Counted from the first letter of the stretch, positions 1 through 9,969 are shown. The stretch: DNA of 64,000 bases from Candidatus Dependentiae bacterium (GCA_018266175.1 JAFEAY010000003.1:397103-461102), one strand, 5' to 3'. Numbers and translations: made by a program. The notes: generated from the sequence alone by a model not told the origin.

Positions 1-1087
1 AGCGGCGCATGAAAGCGTTGGGGGAAATATCACCAGCACCAGCACCAGCATCAACAAGACCCTGTATCAAAAATGGATTAGCATTATCTTTAAATGCTTT
101 CTCAGATAAATCAATATGAGCTCGTAAGCGATTTTTGCGGTAGACCAAAGGAAGCTGAACGCCAATAGCAAGATCGTTTCTAAACGCATAGCGTGCAAGA
201 TCAAAACGCACTGAGTACTCTTCTGCTTTACCCAAAAATTGAATTTGTTCATCAGCAAGATATTTCAAATACTGGCTTGGAGCTTGATTTGCTGCATCAG
301 CAAATTCTTTGTGAGTTAATGAACCCTCGCTCACCAACTTACTTGCAAGCAAGACATCTTTAACTCGAATTGGTTGTTCACCAAATTCAAGAATAGTCAG
401 ATCACGATTAACACCTGATGAATCGTAAGCGTCGGTTGCATAGTTATAACTGACCGTGGTATTGAAAATGCCGCGGTTTTCAAAAAACGCTGCTGCCACT
501 GGCCAAGCAGGAATTTTGTATAAATCGGCATATTTTCCTGCAGCGCGGTCATGACCACGTTTTTCAGCTTGCAGATGTTCCCATTGTCCCAAAAGCAGGC
601 GGCGATTGCTGCGCTGCTCTTTTACATTGATCAAATGATCTTTGTGTCGTTTTTCTATGGTGTGCTTAATCTTTGCAGTGCGTTCTTGTCGACGCGCACG
701 GCGTGCCTTGCGCTCTTCTTCTTTACGCATACGGCGATCTTCATGAGCCCATGCGTTGTGCTCTTTTTCTTCAGCTTTCTTAAGCGCTTTTTCTTGACGT
801 GCACGCTCACGATCGCTTCCAAAAGAGTCAACTCCTCGTCGAGACTTTTGAAAAGCCTCAACATCTTGTTCTATTGCTTTACTCTTTTTTTTCTGAACAG
901 AAGGTCTTGACTCCTGTTGTTGTAAATCACTTACATATTCCTGCTCTGCTTGCGCAACCAGGGTTATTTCTTCATCAGAGAGCTCTTGCTCAAATGATCC
1001 CAATGGCTCGTCATATTCATGGCCGGCAACCAATGTTCCGCTTATAAGCAGAGCAGCCACGCTGACTTTCAACACGATTCTTTTCAT
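1..1087 (-). CDS. Secreted protein of unknown function, 3' end beyond window
   Basis: Reading leftwards from an ATG at 1087, the frame stays open for 362 codons to the window edge, so the C-terminus is missing. The start is preceded by AGAGGATG. Residues 1-22 form a signal peptide (basic MKR start, hydrophobic core, likely cut after LVA). Residues 70-165 are extremely charged and helical (Arg/Lys/Glu runs), probably a coiled coil. The part after about residue 190 has alternating aromatic and polar stretches that could be beta strands of an outer-membrane or surface domain; that is inference. It lies 14 bases after the large secreted gene upstream and is probably co-transcribed with it. I do not recognise the family. 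Confidence 0.75.
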   Translation of the reverse strand, partial: MKRIVLKVSVAALLISGTLVAGHEYDEPLGSFEQELSDEEITLVAQAEQEYVSDLQQQESRPSVQKKKSKAIEQDVEAFQKSRRGVDSFGSDRERARQEKALKKAEEKEHNAWAHEDRRMRKEEERKARRARRQERTAKIKHTIEKRHKDHLINVKEQRSNRRLLLGQWEHLQAEKRGHDRAAGKYADLYKIPAWPVAAAFFENRGIFNTTVSYNYATDAYDSSGVNRDLTILEFGEQPIRVKDVLLASKLVSEGSLTHKEFADAANQAPSQYLKYLADEQIQFLGKAEEYSVRFDLARYAFRNDLAIGVQLPLVYRKNRLRAHIDLSEKAFKDNANPFLIQGLVDAGAGAGDISPNAFMRR

Positions 1088-1101
1088 AACATCATCCTCT
1101 T

Positions 1102-4100
1102 TTAGCTACGTGTACCATCTGGCTTAATGACAAAACTCTTGCCGCTAGCATCGCGCCCGCTAACGATAACAGAAGGCACTTGACCAGATTCTCCAAGAAT
1201 GACATCTCCATCTTTCAGCGGCACACTGATACCAAGAACAGTTCTCAATATTTTTGTTGTTCCTGATGCATTAAGAAAGAGTGTACTGTCTTTTAGAGTT
1301 GGAGATTGTTGAACAAACAACTCACACAACTCTTCACTGGTAAGTTGTTTATCATAAGAAAAAACATCTTCAACCGTACGAATATTGAAGCGACCGGTAA
1401 AGCCTCTGTAGGTACCACCAGTTTGTGATGCTGGACGTCCAACAAATTCAACTAAGCCTGATCCTGCAATTTGACCATTAACCGCACGCCATGTAAAAGT
1501 ATGGCCTGTTCCAACTATAGAAGTTGTAGGGTTTAATAAATCAGGGTCAACTGCGTTGAGTCCGAGACGGAACATTCCATCATTAAAGAAGGAACCACCG
1601 TTACCAAAACTCAAGATTTGCAAGTTACCACGTTTGAGTGTCGATTGAGGATTTGGTCCAAGAACAGCAGGGCCTTGAGCATTAATTTCAAGAACACCTT
1701 TTCTGCCAATGAATAAGCGACCACAATCTTCAAAGACAAGTGCTTCGGTTCCACCATGGAAACCAAGTCGTGCGGGACCGCCACCAATCACACCGCTTTC
1801 ATCATCAATTCGTACTTCGCTGCAACCATTAACACAGAACTTGATGTCATCTTGTTTGACATCGTTTCCAATGGCAAGAAGTGATGGCTTATTAAGCACA
1901 AGCTTTGATGCATTAAAGAATCCAATAAAGCCAATTCCGCCTATTTGTGCGGTAGCACCATGTTCAAGTGTTAAAAGAGCGCCATTATCAAAGATGAGCC
2001 GTGGTCGCTGAAGAATTGTTTGATCTTGGAATACCCTTGTAGGAATTACTCCATCATCACCTTTAAGAATTGAGCAGTCTGGTTTTCCGACAGGAATAAT
2101 CTCTGCTTGCACCGTTCCACCAAAAGTGAAGCCCGCACCATCAGCAAAAATTACCTCCCCGGCACCTTCAAAACGCAATTCACATCCCTCAGGCAATCCC
2201 AAACTCGCATCTTTAGGAAGATGAATGGTAGGTATTATTGCTTGGTCACCACTGTTTTCAAACTCAATAGTAAGTTCACTGTTCTTTTCAAAACAGAAGC
2301 CCTCACTCAAAACCATGTTATGCGTTACCTTAAGCCTGTTGTCTTTACCTCGAATATTCATAAAGTGGCTTGGGCCAAACGTAACATTTTGCGTCCCTTG
2401 ATTAACAAAAGAGTTTCCTTCAAGCGTAATATTTGTAGGAGCTGTACCAAGGGTAAAGTTAGTTATGCCACCATTGCGAAGGCGCACATTACCAACAACA
2501 CTCGATGAGGCATCAAATGTTGCATTTTCATACGTTTGATCAAAACTTGCTGGAATATTTGGGCAAGCAACAACTGTATTGCGTGGAGTTTGTTTTTGTT
2601 GTTTTCCTGCAGGCTTACGAATATCAACATGATCTGCTGTTTCATGATCATCTGGGAGCTTAAGCGCTTGGTCATCTACATTTGATGCTTCGCTCTTAAG
2701 GGTCTGTTCAAGCAACTCATCAAGTTCACGTTTTTTTCGACGACCATTTTGTTTCTTTTTACCAAGAGGTCGAAGATTTTCAGCGGTTAACTGATCGAGT
2801 ATCGCTTGTTCATTTTCCTGGAACATCTCTCGTTCACGTTCGCGAGCAAGATGAAGAGCTGTTACCGGAACTTTACCATAAAATGCTCTGTTCAGCGGCG
2901 AACGAATGAAGCTTGGGTCAATCTTCTGACCAAATAACTCAATTGCTTCAAGCCTAAATTCGGTCGAAGACTGCTTAATTGGGTTATCCAAAATTTCAAG
3001 TCGTTTACAATTGATCAGCGATTGATCATCTACAATAAAGGCATTTCCATGTATGTTACGCACCGAGATTGATAGATCATCAAAGAAGACGCCTGCAACT
3101 CCCAATTCAGAAGTAACAAACAAACCTGGATTTCCAGATAAGACCACTAATGGGTTGCCCGAGGTAACACCAGGTCTTTCAACAACTGGATCAGTGAATG
3201 CACTCTTAATATGTAACGCATTGCATGGGCAATCGCCAAAGAGTATTGATCCTGAAATTCTCAAACTATCTTTGAGAAGAACCATGTCGTTATCGACTGT
3301 TTCTACAACAAAGTTCATGTCGGTATCAACATCAATATCAACAGCCGCTTCACCACTTAAAGCTATTGCTCCTGCAATTTCTGAATCAAGATGAGTGATT
3401 GCACCAAGACCATTAAGCTCCACTGATTGAAGAAGCAAGGTATTATCTTGCAAATCAAGCAATGTTGCTAATGCTGGATTAATCGATCTGAAGGAAATTT
3501 TCTTACGTCCTGAGAGGCCTCGTAAGGTGAAAATGTTAAATCCTGTCTCATCAACTAATTTAATAAAGTTTGTTGAGAAGGTAACGTTTTCACTAAATTC
3601 CCAGGCAACAGAGTGTTCAATGTTAACACGAGCACCTGTTCTGAAATCGAAAGTTGTATCGTTAATGCGAGAGAAATTAATATTTCTCAGACAGAGCGTT
3701 ACATTTTCTGAAATAATAAATTGTGGTTTCTTGGTATTTGCAAAGTAAATGGTTTGACCACATCCATCAAGGCAGATGTTTGCATCAATTCTAATAACCT
3801 GATTACATGCAACAAATATGCTATTATTTAATGTCACTGTTGTGGTAATTGGACCAGAGAAAAGACAGCTATCACTACCAAGGACTGCAACTAATGATTT
3901 ATCTGCGATTTCTTTAATAGTTCCTGTTCCAAGCAACTCCAATGTTCCACCGGAAATATTGGCAAGAACGTTTGAGTTATTCCAAATATGGCTAATAAAT
4001 ACTGGTAACGGCGGACGTAAAGCACCCAAAGCACCGCAATCCTGATTTGGCACATCAAGCCAAAGCGTTGTGCGGTCAACCGTTAATTTTGCTTGTTGAT

Positions 4101-5055
4101 CAAAAATAAGATCATTTTCTTTAAGAACAAATGTTGTTACACCGTCAACGTAAATGCCACCAGTTGTAAAATTATAGGTGGTATCAAATTCAAAGAAAAC
4201 ATTTGAGGTACGAATAGATGCGGTTGGTCCACCAAGAACAATTTGACCTAACGAACCATTTCCCAATCCTCTAATATAGAGATCGTTAATATAAAGAAGA
4301 CTGTCATTTGGAACAACAAGTTGACCACCCTGAGAAAGATCAAGAACTGCACCGTTTCCTTGTAAGTTATTCGTTCCAAGGAAAGTCCATCGACCACTAA
4401 GTGCAACACTTCCAGTCAAGTTCATATCAGTTGCTGAATCAAAGTGAAGTGATGATGACCATGGTTTTGAATAAAAGCCACCAAGACCAAGCGTGCGACG
4501 ATTGAGCTTTATAGTCCCTGGACCATTAAGCTGTGTATCATCCGCTAAATCTAAATCATCATCAAGCTTAAGGATACCACCTGTTAAGTTAATATCATTA
4601 TTAAGCTTATTTTGAATTGCAATGGTAAGTGTTGTCGTTGAATCATTAAGATTGATTGGGTTTGCAAAAAGAGGCTGACCCTCTAAGCGATTATCGGCTC
4701 CAAACACGGTCAACTGATGAATAACAGTTCCCGGTTCAACTTTGAAACGTCCGTTGCCACGAAGCTCGAGGCTGTCATTTCCTGTTGGCACGTACGTTGC
4801 AGTCATGATTACTTCAGTGCCATTATTTTCAAGAATCCCATCAGAGAAGAGAAAATCATTCCCTTCTACGGATGCTCCTTGCTTGGTTACTAAAGTACCA
4901 TCAACTTCAAAGTTTGATGACGACACATTAAGGCGACCCTTGTTCCCTACTTTGAGGGCGGCATCTCGACTGCTAAAATTTATTCGGCAGAATACCGAAT
5001 CTACTGAACTCAGCAAAGTGCCAAAGAGTACAAGCGTATGTAACGCTCTCTTCAT
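1102..5055 (-). CDS. Large secreted beta-helix-like surface protein
   Basis: 1317 residues with an N-terminal signal peptide ending near SVFC. The start at 5055 follows AGGAAGGGAG. The body is built of short beta-rich stretches full of Asn, Gly, Thr and Leu, such as NGGITNFTLG and VRLRNGG, which is typical of right-handed beta-helix or autotransporter passenger proteins. Two such blocks (about 25-730 and 825-1317) are separated by a highly charged Arg/Glu/Lys linker at about 735-825, and both blocks open with similar text (a run about a feature being lost, then GKDNRLKV or GADNRLEG). No autotransporter beta-barrel is evident at the C-terminus, so how it attaches to the cell is unknown. It is followed after 14 bases by another secreted gene. 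Function is not known. Confidence 0.8.
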   Translation of the reverse strand: MKRALHTLVLFGTLLSSVDSVFCRINFSSRDAALKVGNKGRLNVSSSNFEVDGTLVTKQGASVEGNDFLFSDGILENNGTEVIMTATYVPTGNDSLELRGNGRFKVEPGTVIHQLTVFGADNRLEGQPLFANPINLNDSTTTLTIAIQNKLNNDINLTGGILKLDDDLDLADDTQLNGPGTIKLNRRTLGLGGFYSKPWSSSLHFDSATDMNLTGSVALSGRWTFLGTNNLQGNGAVLDLSQGGQLVVPNDSLLYINDLYIRGLGNGSLGQIVLGGPTASIRTSNVFFEFDTTYNFTTGGIYVDGVTTFVLKENDLIFDQQAKLTVDRTTLWLDVPNQDCGALGALRPPLPVFISHIWNNSNVLANISGGTLELLGTGTIKEIADKSLVAVLGSDSCLFSGPITTTVTLNNSIFVACNQVIRIDANICLDGCGQTIYFANTKKPQFIISENVTLCLRNINFSRINDTTFDFRTGARVNIEHSVAWEFSENVTFSTNFIKLVDETGFNIFTLRGLSGRKKISFRSINPALATLLDLQDNTLLLQSVELNGLGAITHLDSEIAGAIALSGEAAVDIDVDTDMNFVVETVDNDMVLLKDSLRISGSILFGDCPCNALHIKSAFTDPVVERPGVTSGNPLVVLSGNPGLFVTSELGVAGVFFDDLSISVRNIHGNAFIVDDQSLINCKRLEILDNPIKQSSTEFRLEAIELFGQKIDPSFIRSPLNRAFYGKVPVTALHLAREREREMFQENEQAILDQLTAENLRPLGKKKQNGRRKKRELDELLEQTLKSEASNVDDQALKLPDDHETADHVDIRKPAGKQQKQTPRNTVVACPNIPASFDQTYENATFDASSSVVGNVRLRNGGITNFTLGTAPTNITLEGNSFVNQGTQNVTFGPSHFMNIRGKDNRLKVTHNMVLSEGFCFEKNSELTIEFENSGDQAIIPTIHLPKDASLGLPEGCELRFEGAGEVIFADGAGFTFGGTVQAEIIPVGKPDCSILKGDDGVIPTRVFQDQTILQRPRLIFDNGALLTLEHGATAQIGGIGFIGFFNASKLVLNKPSLLAIGNDVKQDDIKFCVNGCSEVRIDDESGVIGGGPARLGFHGGTEALVFEDCGRLFIGRKGVLEINAQGPAVLGPNPQSTLKRGNLQILSFGNGGSFFNDGMFRLGLNAVDPDLLNPTTSIVGTGHTFTWRAVNGQIAGSGLVEFVGRPASQTGGTYRGFTGRFNIRTVEDVFSYDKQLTSEELCELFVQQSPTLKDSTLFLNASGTTKILRTVLGISVPLKDGDVILGESGQVPSVIVSGRDASGKSFVIKPDGTRS

Positions 5056-5200
5056 TCTACTCCCTTCCTTTTTTTCAGGCAGTAATTTACTACGTACCTT
5101 TACTCTCCTTTATCTTTCAGCACAGGCAGCTTCTTTCCAAAAAAAGAAGTGCCTTTCTCCTCATAATGCTGAACTTTGATTCTAGTCACCGCTTTTATCT

Positions 5201-5216
5201 TTGTAAAGATTTACAA
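5201..5216. promoter_or_regulatory. 16-bp palindrome upstream of the beta-helix protein gene
   Basis: TTGTAAAGATTTACAA is an inverted repeat with two perfect 7-base arms, about 145 bases before the start at 5055 and inside the gap after ldh. It could be an operator or part of a promoter region. Nothing else in this gap (5056-5276) was recognised except AT-rich sequence. Confidence 0.25.
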
Positions 5217-5276
5217 AAATTTTATCTAGATTCTGATTGCTTTTTATCATATTCTTTTTTCTTATATTTTTTTTCT

Positions 5277-6236
5277 TCATTGAATCAGAGCCATGGCTGC
5301 ATCAATTTCGCTTTTTACTTTATATGCAGAAGCTTTAAAAAATTTTTGCTCTTGTTCATCCAAGTCAATTTCTAATCGCTGACAAATTCCACCACGACGA
5401 ACAATAGTCGGAACACTCAAAAAAACATCTTGCACTCCCGCATAATGGTCTAGATAGGTTGAAACCGTAAAAGCGCGTGATTGATCACGCAAAATTGCTT
5501 TAACAATTTTACAAACGACAAGAGCAATAGCGTAACTTGTCGAACCTTTTTTTGAAATAATTTCATACGCGGCGCTTTTTGTTTTTTCATACAAATTGGT
5601 AAGACTTTCTAAAGAATATCCAGGCAATTGGTCAAGCTGTACGCCTGCAATTTGAGCGCGACTCCACCATACAAATTCTGAATCACCATGCTCACCCAAA
5701 ATTGAAGCGGTGATATCTTTTGGGCTTATACTAAAATATTGCCCCATTAAATATCGTAATCGAGCTGTATCAAGAACTGTTCCTGTGCCAAATACTTGGC
5801 ATGGTGAAAGTCCTGAAAGTTTCCAAGTAACATAAGTCAGAACATCCAGAGGATTAGTAACAACCAGCAATATTGCCTGATCATTATACCTAACTATTTC
5901 TGGGATGATTTTTTTGAAGAGCTTTGTATTTGCTTCAAGTAAATCGGTTCGTGTTTGATGAGGTGCTTGCGCCATCCCCGCAGAAATTACAATAACTGCG
6001 GCGTCTTTAACAAGCTCAAAAGAATCACTTGCGGTGATAGTAGTCTGCTGAGTGAACTGCATACAATGAGCAAGATCTAACGCCTCACCTTCAACTTTAT
6101 TTTTATTGATATCAATGAGTGCAATTTCAGAAGCTACCCCATCAAGCATAAGCGCATATGCTGTTGTGCTTCCAACAAATCCCGCACCAATAATAGCAAC
6201 TTTTGTTGATGGCCGACATGGACTTTTACACTGCAT
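5277..6236 (-). CDS. ldh: L-lactate dehydrogenase
   Basis: 319 residues, the usual length. It interconverts pyruvate and L-lactate with NAD(H) in the cytoplasm. Seen: the nucleotide-binding GAGFVG at 17-22; the specificity loop AGMAQAPHQTR with Gln at 90, where lactate dehydrogenases have Gln and malate dehydrogenases Arg; VTNP with Asn128; the substrate Arg159; and GEHGDSE with catalytic His183. The loop has HQ where most relatives have GE before TR. The start at 6236 follows AGGAGGGAGC. It is a single gene between the beta-helix protein and the ribosomal cluster terminator. Malate dehydrogenase is the alternative, disfavoured by Gln90. Confidence 0.92.
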   Translation of the reverse strand: MQCKSPCRPSTKVAIIGAGFVGSTTAYALMLDGVASEIALIDINKNKVEGEALDLAHCMQFTQQTTITASDSFELVKDAAVIVISAGMAQAPHQTRTDLLEANTKLFKKIIPEIVRYNDQAILLVVTNPLDVLTYVTWKLSGLSPCQVFGTGTVLDTARLRYLMGQYFSISPKDITASILGEHGDSEFVWWSRAQIAGVQLDQLPGYSLESLTNLYEKTKSAAYEIISKKGSTSYAIALVVCKIVKAILRDQSRAFTVSTYLDHYAGVQDVFLSVPTIVRRGGICQRLEIDLDEQEQKFFKASAYKVKSEIDAAMALIQ

Positions 6237-6311
6237 ACAGACGCTCCCTCCTACGATACTATTCTTAACAAGTCCCTTTACGCATATTAAACATAAAGAA
6301 AATCAAGCGAT

Positions 6312-6339
6312 CTAATATTTTAAGCAATATAATTATCAA
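6312..6339 (-). promoter_or_regulatory. Candidate promoter of ldh
   Basis: On the minus strand TTGATA, a 16-base spacer and TATTAG lie about 75 bases upstream of the ldh start. The match is fair in an AT-rich gap (6237-6440), so chance is possible. Confidence 0.35.
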
Positions 6340-6440
6340 ATCTATTTTTTATAATTAGGAAGAGTCTACTGAATGAAATAAAAAATATTCAACAGAATGA
6401 ATACGATAGCCCAGAAAAGGCCCAGGGATGAGGCTTATAC

Positions 6441-6476
6441 AAAAAATAAATGCACCACAGTGTAACCTGTGGTGCA
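6441..6476 (-). terminator. Terminator after rplQ
   Basis: A perfect 10-base stem (TGCACCACAG / CTGTGGTGCA, 6451-6476) with a six-base loop is followed on the minus strand by TTTATTTTTT. It lies 40 bases after the rplQ stop and closes the long ribosomal transcription unit. Confidence 0.9.
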
Positions 6477-6515
6477 TACTTTTCACGTTGGAAAAATGAT
6501 ATCTTTATTAAGAGA

Positions 6516-6872
6516 TCAAACCCATTCAAGACGTGCAATTGGCGCAGTATCGCTCTCGCGTCTGCCAAGTGGAATTACTCGAGTGTAACCACCTGGGCGG
6601 TCGATGTATCGAGGAGCAATTTCCTTGATCATCTTGACTACCGCTGTGCTGCTGTAAGGCAACATGCTTTTAACACGACGAATGGTATTGAAATCATATC
6701 CCTTACGGGAGATGGTAACAATTTTTTCAACAATTTTTTGAACTTCTTTAACGCGAGGCTTTGTTGTTTGCAAAGAACCATAGTTAATCAAATGAATAAC
6801 TTGGTTTCTCAACAAAGCTTTTCGATGAGCTGATTTAAGATTTAATTTTTTTCGTCCATTTTGATGCATCAT
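6516..6872 (-). CDS. rplQ: 50S ribosomal protein L17
   Basis: 118 residues, the normal length for bacterial L17, a protein near the peptide exit tunnel of the large subunit. The N-terminal block HRKALLRNQ, the basic middle and the C-terminal GRRESDTAP region fit the family. The ATG overlaps the rpoA stop (ATGA), indicating translational coupling; a second Met directly follows the first. It is the last gene of the alpha operon here and is followed by a strong terminator. Confidence 0.95.
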   Translation of the reverse strand: MMHQNGRKKLNLKSAHRKALLRNQVIHLINYGSLQTTKPRVKEVQKIVEKIVTISRKGYDFNTIRRVKSMLPYSSTAVVKMIKEIAPRYIDRPGGYTRVIPLGRRESDTAPIARLEWV

Positions 6873-7924
6873 TTGGCACCGCCTTCTTGTTCTTTAATAG
6901 CTTTCTTGAGGTCTAATTCTTTTACATTCATACCAAGATGTAAACCAAACGCCGACAAAATCTCTTTTACCTCACGCAATGATTTGCGACCAAAGTTTTT
7001 AATTTTGAGCACATCTTCATCAGTCAAATTGACTAAGTCGATAACACGCTTGATTCCTGCTCCAATTAAACAATTGTGAGCACGAACTGAAAATTCAAGC
7101 TCATCAATTGGCTTGAGGAAAAGATCAACCGGAAGACCTCTGGTTGGACCTTCAACATCAACTTTGCTCTCTCCTGCAACGCCCTCTTCTTGGCTTTGTG
7201 AAATTTCATTAAATGGAATCTCTTTTGCCTCCAAGAAATGCTCAAGCTGCGTTCGAAGCACTGAAGTGCCGTAGTGAATGACATCGCGAGGATCAGCAGC
7301 ACCATTAGTAAAAACTTTAAATGTTAGCTTATCATAATCAATTTCTTGACCAACACGTGTTTTTTCAATGCGATATTCAACACGTTTAACCGGTGAAAAC
7401 ATCGCATCCATGTAGATACGTCCATCAGGTTGAAGAGACTTGCCATGCGGCCACTGAGCAGCAACATATCCACGCCCCATCTCAACTGAAAACTCAATTT
7501 CAAGATCACCATCAACCGCCAAATGAGCGATCACATGATCTTTATTAATAAGTTCAAGATGATCATCTGCTGTAATATCTGACACACGAGCAACACCCTC
7601 ACCCTTAAGGTTGAGGTGCATTTTGCCGGGGAGCCCGGTTGAATTTTTAATAACGATTTCTTTGATGTTCAGCAATACTTGCAGCGTGTCTTCGATAACA
7701 CCCTTGATGGTTGAAAATTCGTTGTTTACACCTTTAATAATAACAGATGTTACAGATGCACCTTCAATCGAAGACAAAATAACCCGTCGTAATGCGTTAC
7801 CAAGAGTGATCCCATAGCCTGGTTCAAGTGGCCCAACGATCAACTCTCCTTCAGTATCAGACGATACCTTCTTATCCCAACTTAACTTCGGAAGTATCAA
7901 CGGCTTATAATTCATCTTCTGCAT
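6869..7924 (-). CDS. rpoA: DNA-directed RNA polymerase subunit alpha
   Basis: 351 residues. The N-terminal domain (about 1-240) assembles the polymerase, with EGELIVGPLEPGYGITLGNALRR as its core signature (split here: GPLEPGYGITLGNALRR). The C-terminal helix-hairpin-helix domain (about 270-335, IDELEFSVRAHNCL to FGRKSLREVKE) contacts UP elements and activators. It sits between rpsD and rplQ as in most bacteria. No clear Shine-Dalgarno precedes 7924; a second Met at 7915 is an alternative start. It overlaps rplQ by 4 bases. Confidence 0.96.
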   Translation of the reverse strand: MQKMNYKPLILPKLSWDKKVSSDTEGELIVGPLEPGYGITLGNALRRVILSSIEGASVTSVIIKGVNNEFSTIKGVIEDTLQVLLNIKEIVIKNSTGLPGKMHLNLKGEGVARVSDITADDHLELINKDHVIAHLAVDGDLEIEFSVEMGRGYVAAQWPHGKSLQPDGRIYMDAMFSPVKRVEYRIEKTRVGQEIDYDKLTFKVFTNGAADPRDVIHYGTSVLRTQLEHFLEAKEIPFNEISQSQEEGVAGESKVDVEGPTRGLPVDLFLKPIDELEFSVRAHNCLIGAGIKRVIDLVNLTDEDVLKIKNFGRKSLREVKEILSAFGLHLGMNVKELDLKKAIKEQEGGAK

Positions 7925-7998
7925 CCATCATTAAAAACAACAATCATTACCATGTACCACACGAATATGAGCATATAACATTCATATTCATCATGCTG

Positions 7999-8634
7999 TT
8001 ATTTCGAGTATAACTCAACAATCAAGTGCTCTTCAATCGGAGCTGTCACATCAGCACGAACAGGCAAACGCAAAAGAATACCCTTACGGTCTTTCTTTTG
8101 AAGTTCTAACCATTCAGGAACTTTAATACCTGTGCTTAAACGCTTATCAATAACGTTTTCGATGAAACTTGAGTTACTCATTGTTCCTTGTGTAAAGGAA
8201 ACAACATCGTTAACATTCAATATATATGAAGGTGATGCAACACGCTTTCCATTAACTGAAATATGTCCATGTACAATCATTTGACGAGCTTGTACGCGAG
8301 AAATTGCCATCTTCAAACGAAATATAACGTTATCAAGACGACGCTCAAGTAGAGCAAGCAAGTTTTCACCTGTAACACCACGTTGTTTTGTTGCAACATC
8401 AAAAAAACGATGGAATTGTTTTTCAAGCACTCCATACATCAGTTTAACTTTTTGCTTCTCTTGCAACTGTTTTCCATACTCAGAAGTTTTTTTTGATCCT
8501 GGTTTTTTAGGATGCTGGCCGGGTGTTCCGGTTCTTTTTTCTAATGTGCATTTTGCAGACCGACACTTAGCACCTTTAAGGTAAAGCTTTTCACCGGCTT
8601 GTCTGCATTTGCTGCACGCTGCATTCATTGACAT
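7999..8634 (-). CDS. rpsD: 30S ribosomal protein S4
   Basis: 211 residues. S4 nucleates assembly of the small subunit body. The N-terminus carries four cysteines (7, 10, 24, 29), so this is the zinc-binding form. The S4 RNA-binding motif follows at about residues 100-165 (RLDNVIFRL, HGHISVNG). It lies in the alpha operon order rpsM-rpsK-rpsD-rpoA. Confidence 0.96.
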   Translation of the reverse strand: MSMNAACSKCRQAGEKLYLKGAKCRSAKCTLEKRTGTPGQHPKKPGSKKTSEYGKQLQEKQKVKLMYGVLEKQFHRFFDVATKQRGVTGENLLALLERRLDNVIFRLKMAISRVQARQMIVHGHISVNGKRVASPSYILNVNDVVSFTQGTMSNSSFIENVIDKRLSTGIKVPEWLELQKKDRKGILLRLPVRADVTAPIEEHLIVELYSK

Positions 8635-8689
8635 AGGTCCCTTTAATATCTTTCTTCAATGCGAACAAACATTCACGTTTCCAAATAAC

Positions 8690-9073
8690 TTAGACTCTTC
8701 GTTTCTTTGGTGCACGGCATCCATTGTGAGGCAATGGTGTAACGTCACGCAACGTCGTTACATTAAGCCCTGAAGACTGTAACGCGCGAACTACAGAATC
8801 TCGTCCTGACCCAGGACCTTGCATGTTAACTTCAATAAGTTTTACACCCAACCCCACCAATTCTTTAGCCAAGCGGCTAGCAATTTGCGTTGCTGCAAAT
8901 GGGGTACCTTTTCTGGCACCTTTAAAACCATGTTGTCCAGCACTTCCACGCATAAGAACGTCACCATCAGTTGTTGTAATAGCCACAAGCGTGTTATTAA
9001 ACGAAGACTTAACATGAGCAATAACGGTGCTCACGTCGCGATGGTTCTTCTTTTTACTTTTCTTATATGCCAT
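8690..9073 (-). CDS. rpsK: 30S ribosomal protein S11
   Basis: 127 residues. S11 is part of the small-subunit platform and touches mRNA near the Shine-Dalgarno helix. Family signatures are visible: the NNTLVAITTTDGDV block, GPGSGRDSVVRAL and the basic C-terminal HNGCRAPKKRRV. ATG start, 25 bases after rpsM. Confidence 0.97.
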   Translation of the reverse strand: MAYKKSKKKNHRDVSTVIAHVKSSFNNTLVAITTTDGDVLMRGSAGQHGFKGARKGTPFAATQIASRLAKELVGLGVKLIEVNMQGPGSGRDSVVRALQSSGLNVTTLRDVTPLPHNGCRAPKKRRV

Positions 9074-9098
9074 AGTTACCCTTGTTCAACTCAATCTT

Positions 9099-9488
9099 TT
9101 ATTTTTTTGAAACCAGTTTCTTATTCGGAACAACACTACCCGACTTACGTGGTCCCTTGCGTGTTCGCGCATTTGTTTTAGTACGCTGACCACGGCATGG
9201 AAGCGACTTTTTATGGCGCAGGCCCCGATAAGAACCGATTTCCTGTAACCGCTTAATATTCAGGGTAACTTCTTTACGCAATTCGCCTTCAATTTTTAGG
9301 CTTTGCGTAATATACCTTTGAATTGCAGCAACATCTTCATGCGACAAATCTTTTACACGCGTGTCCGGACTTACTTTGGTGTGCACAAGAATTTCTCGAG
9401 CACGATTTAGACCAATACCATACAAATAGGTTAAACCTATCTCAACACGCTTTTCATTTGGAAGGTGAACGCCTTCAATACGAGCCAT
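9099..9488 (-). CDS. rpsM: 30S ribosomal protein S13
   Basis: 129 residues. S13 sits in the small-subunit head and bridges to the large subunit. Seen: the start [20 protein letters not shown], the helix-two-turn-helix [12 protein letters not shown], and the Arg-rich [20 protein letters not shown] tail. It opens the rpsM-rpsK-rpsD-rpoA-rplQ stretch and lies about 70 bases after rpmJ. Confidence 0.97.
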   Translation of the reverse strand: MARIEGVHLPNEKRVEIGLTYLYGIGLNRAREILVHTKVSPDTRVKDLSHEDVAAIQRYITQSLKIEGELRKEVTLNIKRLQEIGSYRGLRHKKSLPCRGQRTKTNARTRKGPRKSGSVVPNKKLVSKK

Positions 9489-9555
9489 TAAAAACCTCTC
9501 TACGATAGATTTGCAAATAGTTCAAACTTGTTATGCAGTGACATGTAGCTACTAT

Positions 9556-9672
9556 TTAGCCTTGTCGTTGCTTATGCTTAGGACTCTTCTTACAAATAAC
9601 CCTAATAACACCCTCACGTTTGATAATCTTACAATCACCACAAATTTTTTTAACTGATGTTCTTACTTTCAT
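9556..9672 (-). CDS. rpmJ: 50S ribosomal protein L36
   Basis: A 38-residue gene. The protein begins [15 protein letters not shown] and ends HKQRQG. It keeps the zinc-ribbon ligands Cys11, Cys14, Cys27 and His33, so it is the C+ form. Its place between infA and rpsM is canonical. L36 stabilises rRNA folding near the peptidyl-transferase centre of the large subunit. Confidence 0.95.
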   Translation of the reverse strand: MKVRTSVKKICGDCKIIKREGVIRVICKKSPKHKQRQG

Positions 9673-9714
9673 GATCATTCCTACAACAACAGATTAAGTA
9701 CTTTAAATCACCAT

Positions 9715-9942
9715 TTACATCTTGTGTCGCGAAATAATTCGCCCTTTTGTCAAATCATAAGGAGACAACTCAACAGTTACCTTATCACCTGGCAAAAGCT
9801 TTATATAATGCATTCGCATCTTTCCCGATACGTGAGCAAGGACTACATGGGCACTGTCGATAAGTTTTACCTGAAACATTGCGTTTGGTAATGCTTTTTC
9901 GACAATTCCTTCCATGACAATAACGTCGCCCTTCTTTTTCAT
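9715..9942 (-). CDS. infA: Translation initiation factor IF-1
   Basis: 75 residues, an OB-fold protein that binds the ribosomal A site during initiation with IF-2 and IF-3. The N-terminal [20 protein letters not shown] and the C-terminal [16 protein letters not shown] match the family closely. It follows map by 27 bases and precedes rpmJ. Confidence 0.96.
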   Translation of the reverse strand: MKKKGDVIVMEGIVEKALPNAMFQVKLIDSAHVVLAHVSGKMRMHYIKLLPGDKVTVELSPYDLTKGRIISRHKM

Positions 9943-9969
9943 AGCTCCCTTTTCATAAATCTATATTCC

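Noticed and set aside
551..910. Plus-strand frame of 119 codons over the partial secreted gene
   Set aside because: It has no ribosome site and lies opposite a minus-strand frame with signal peptide and ribosome site that runs from 1087 through the window edge.
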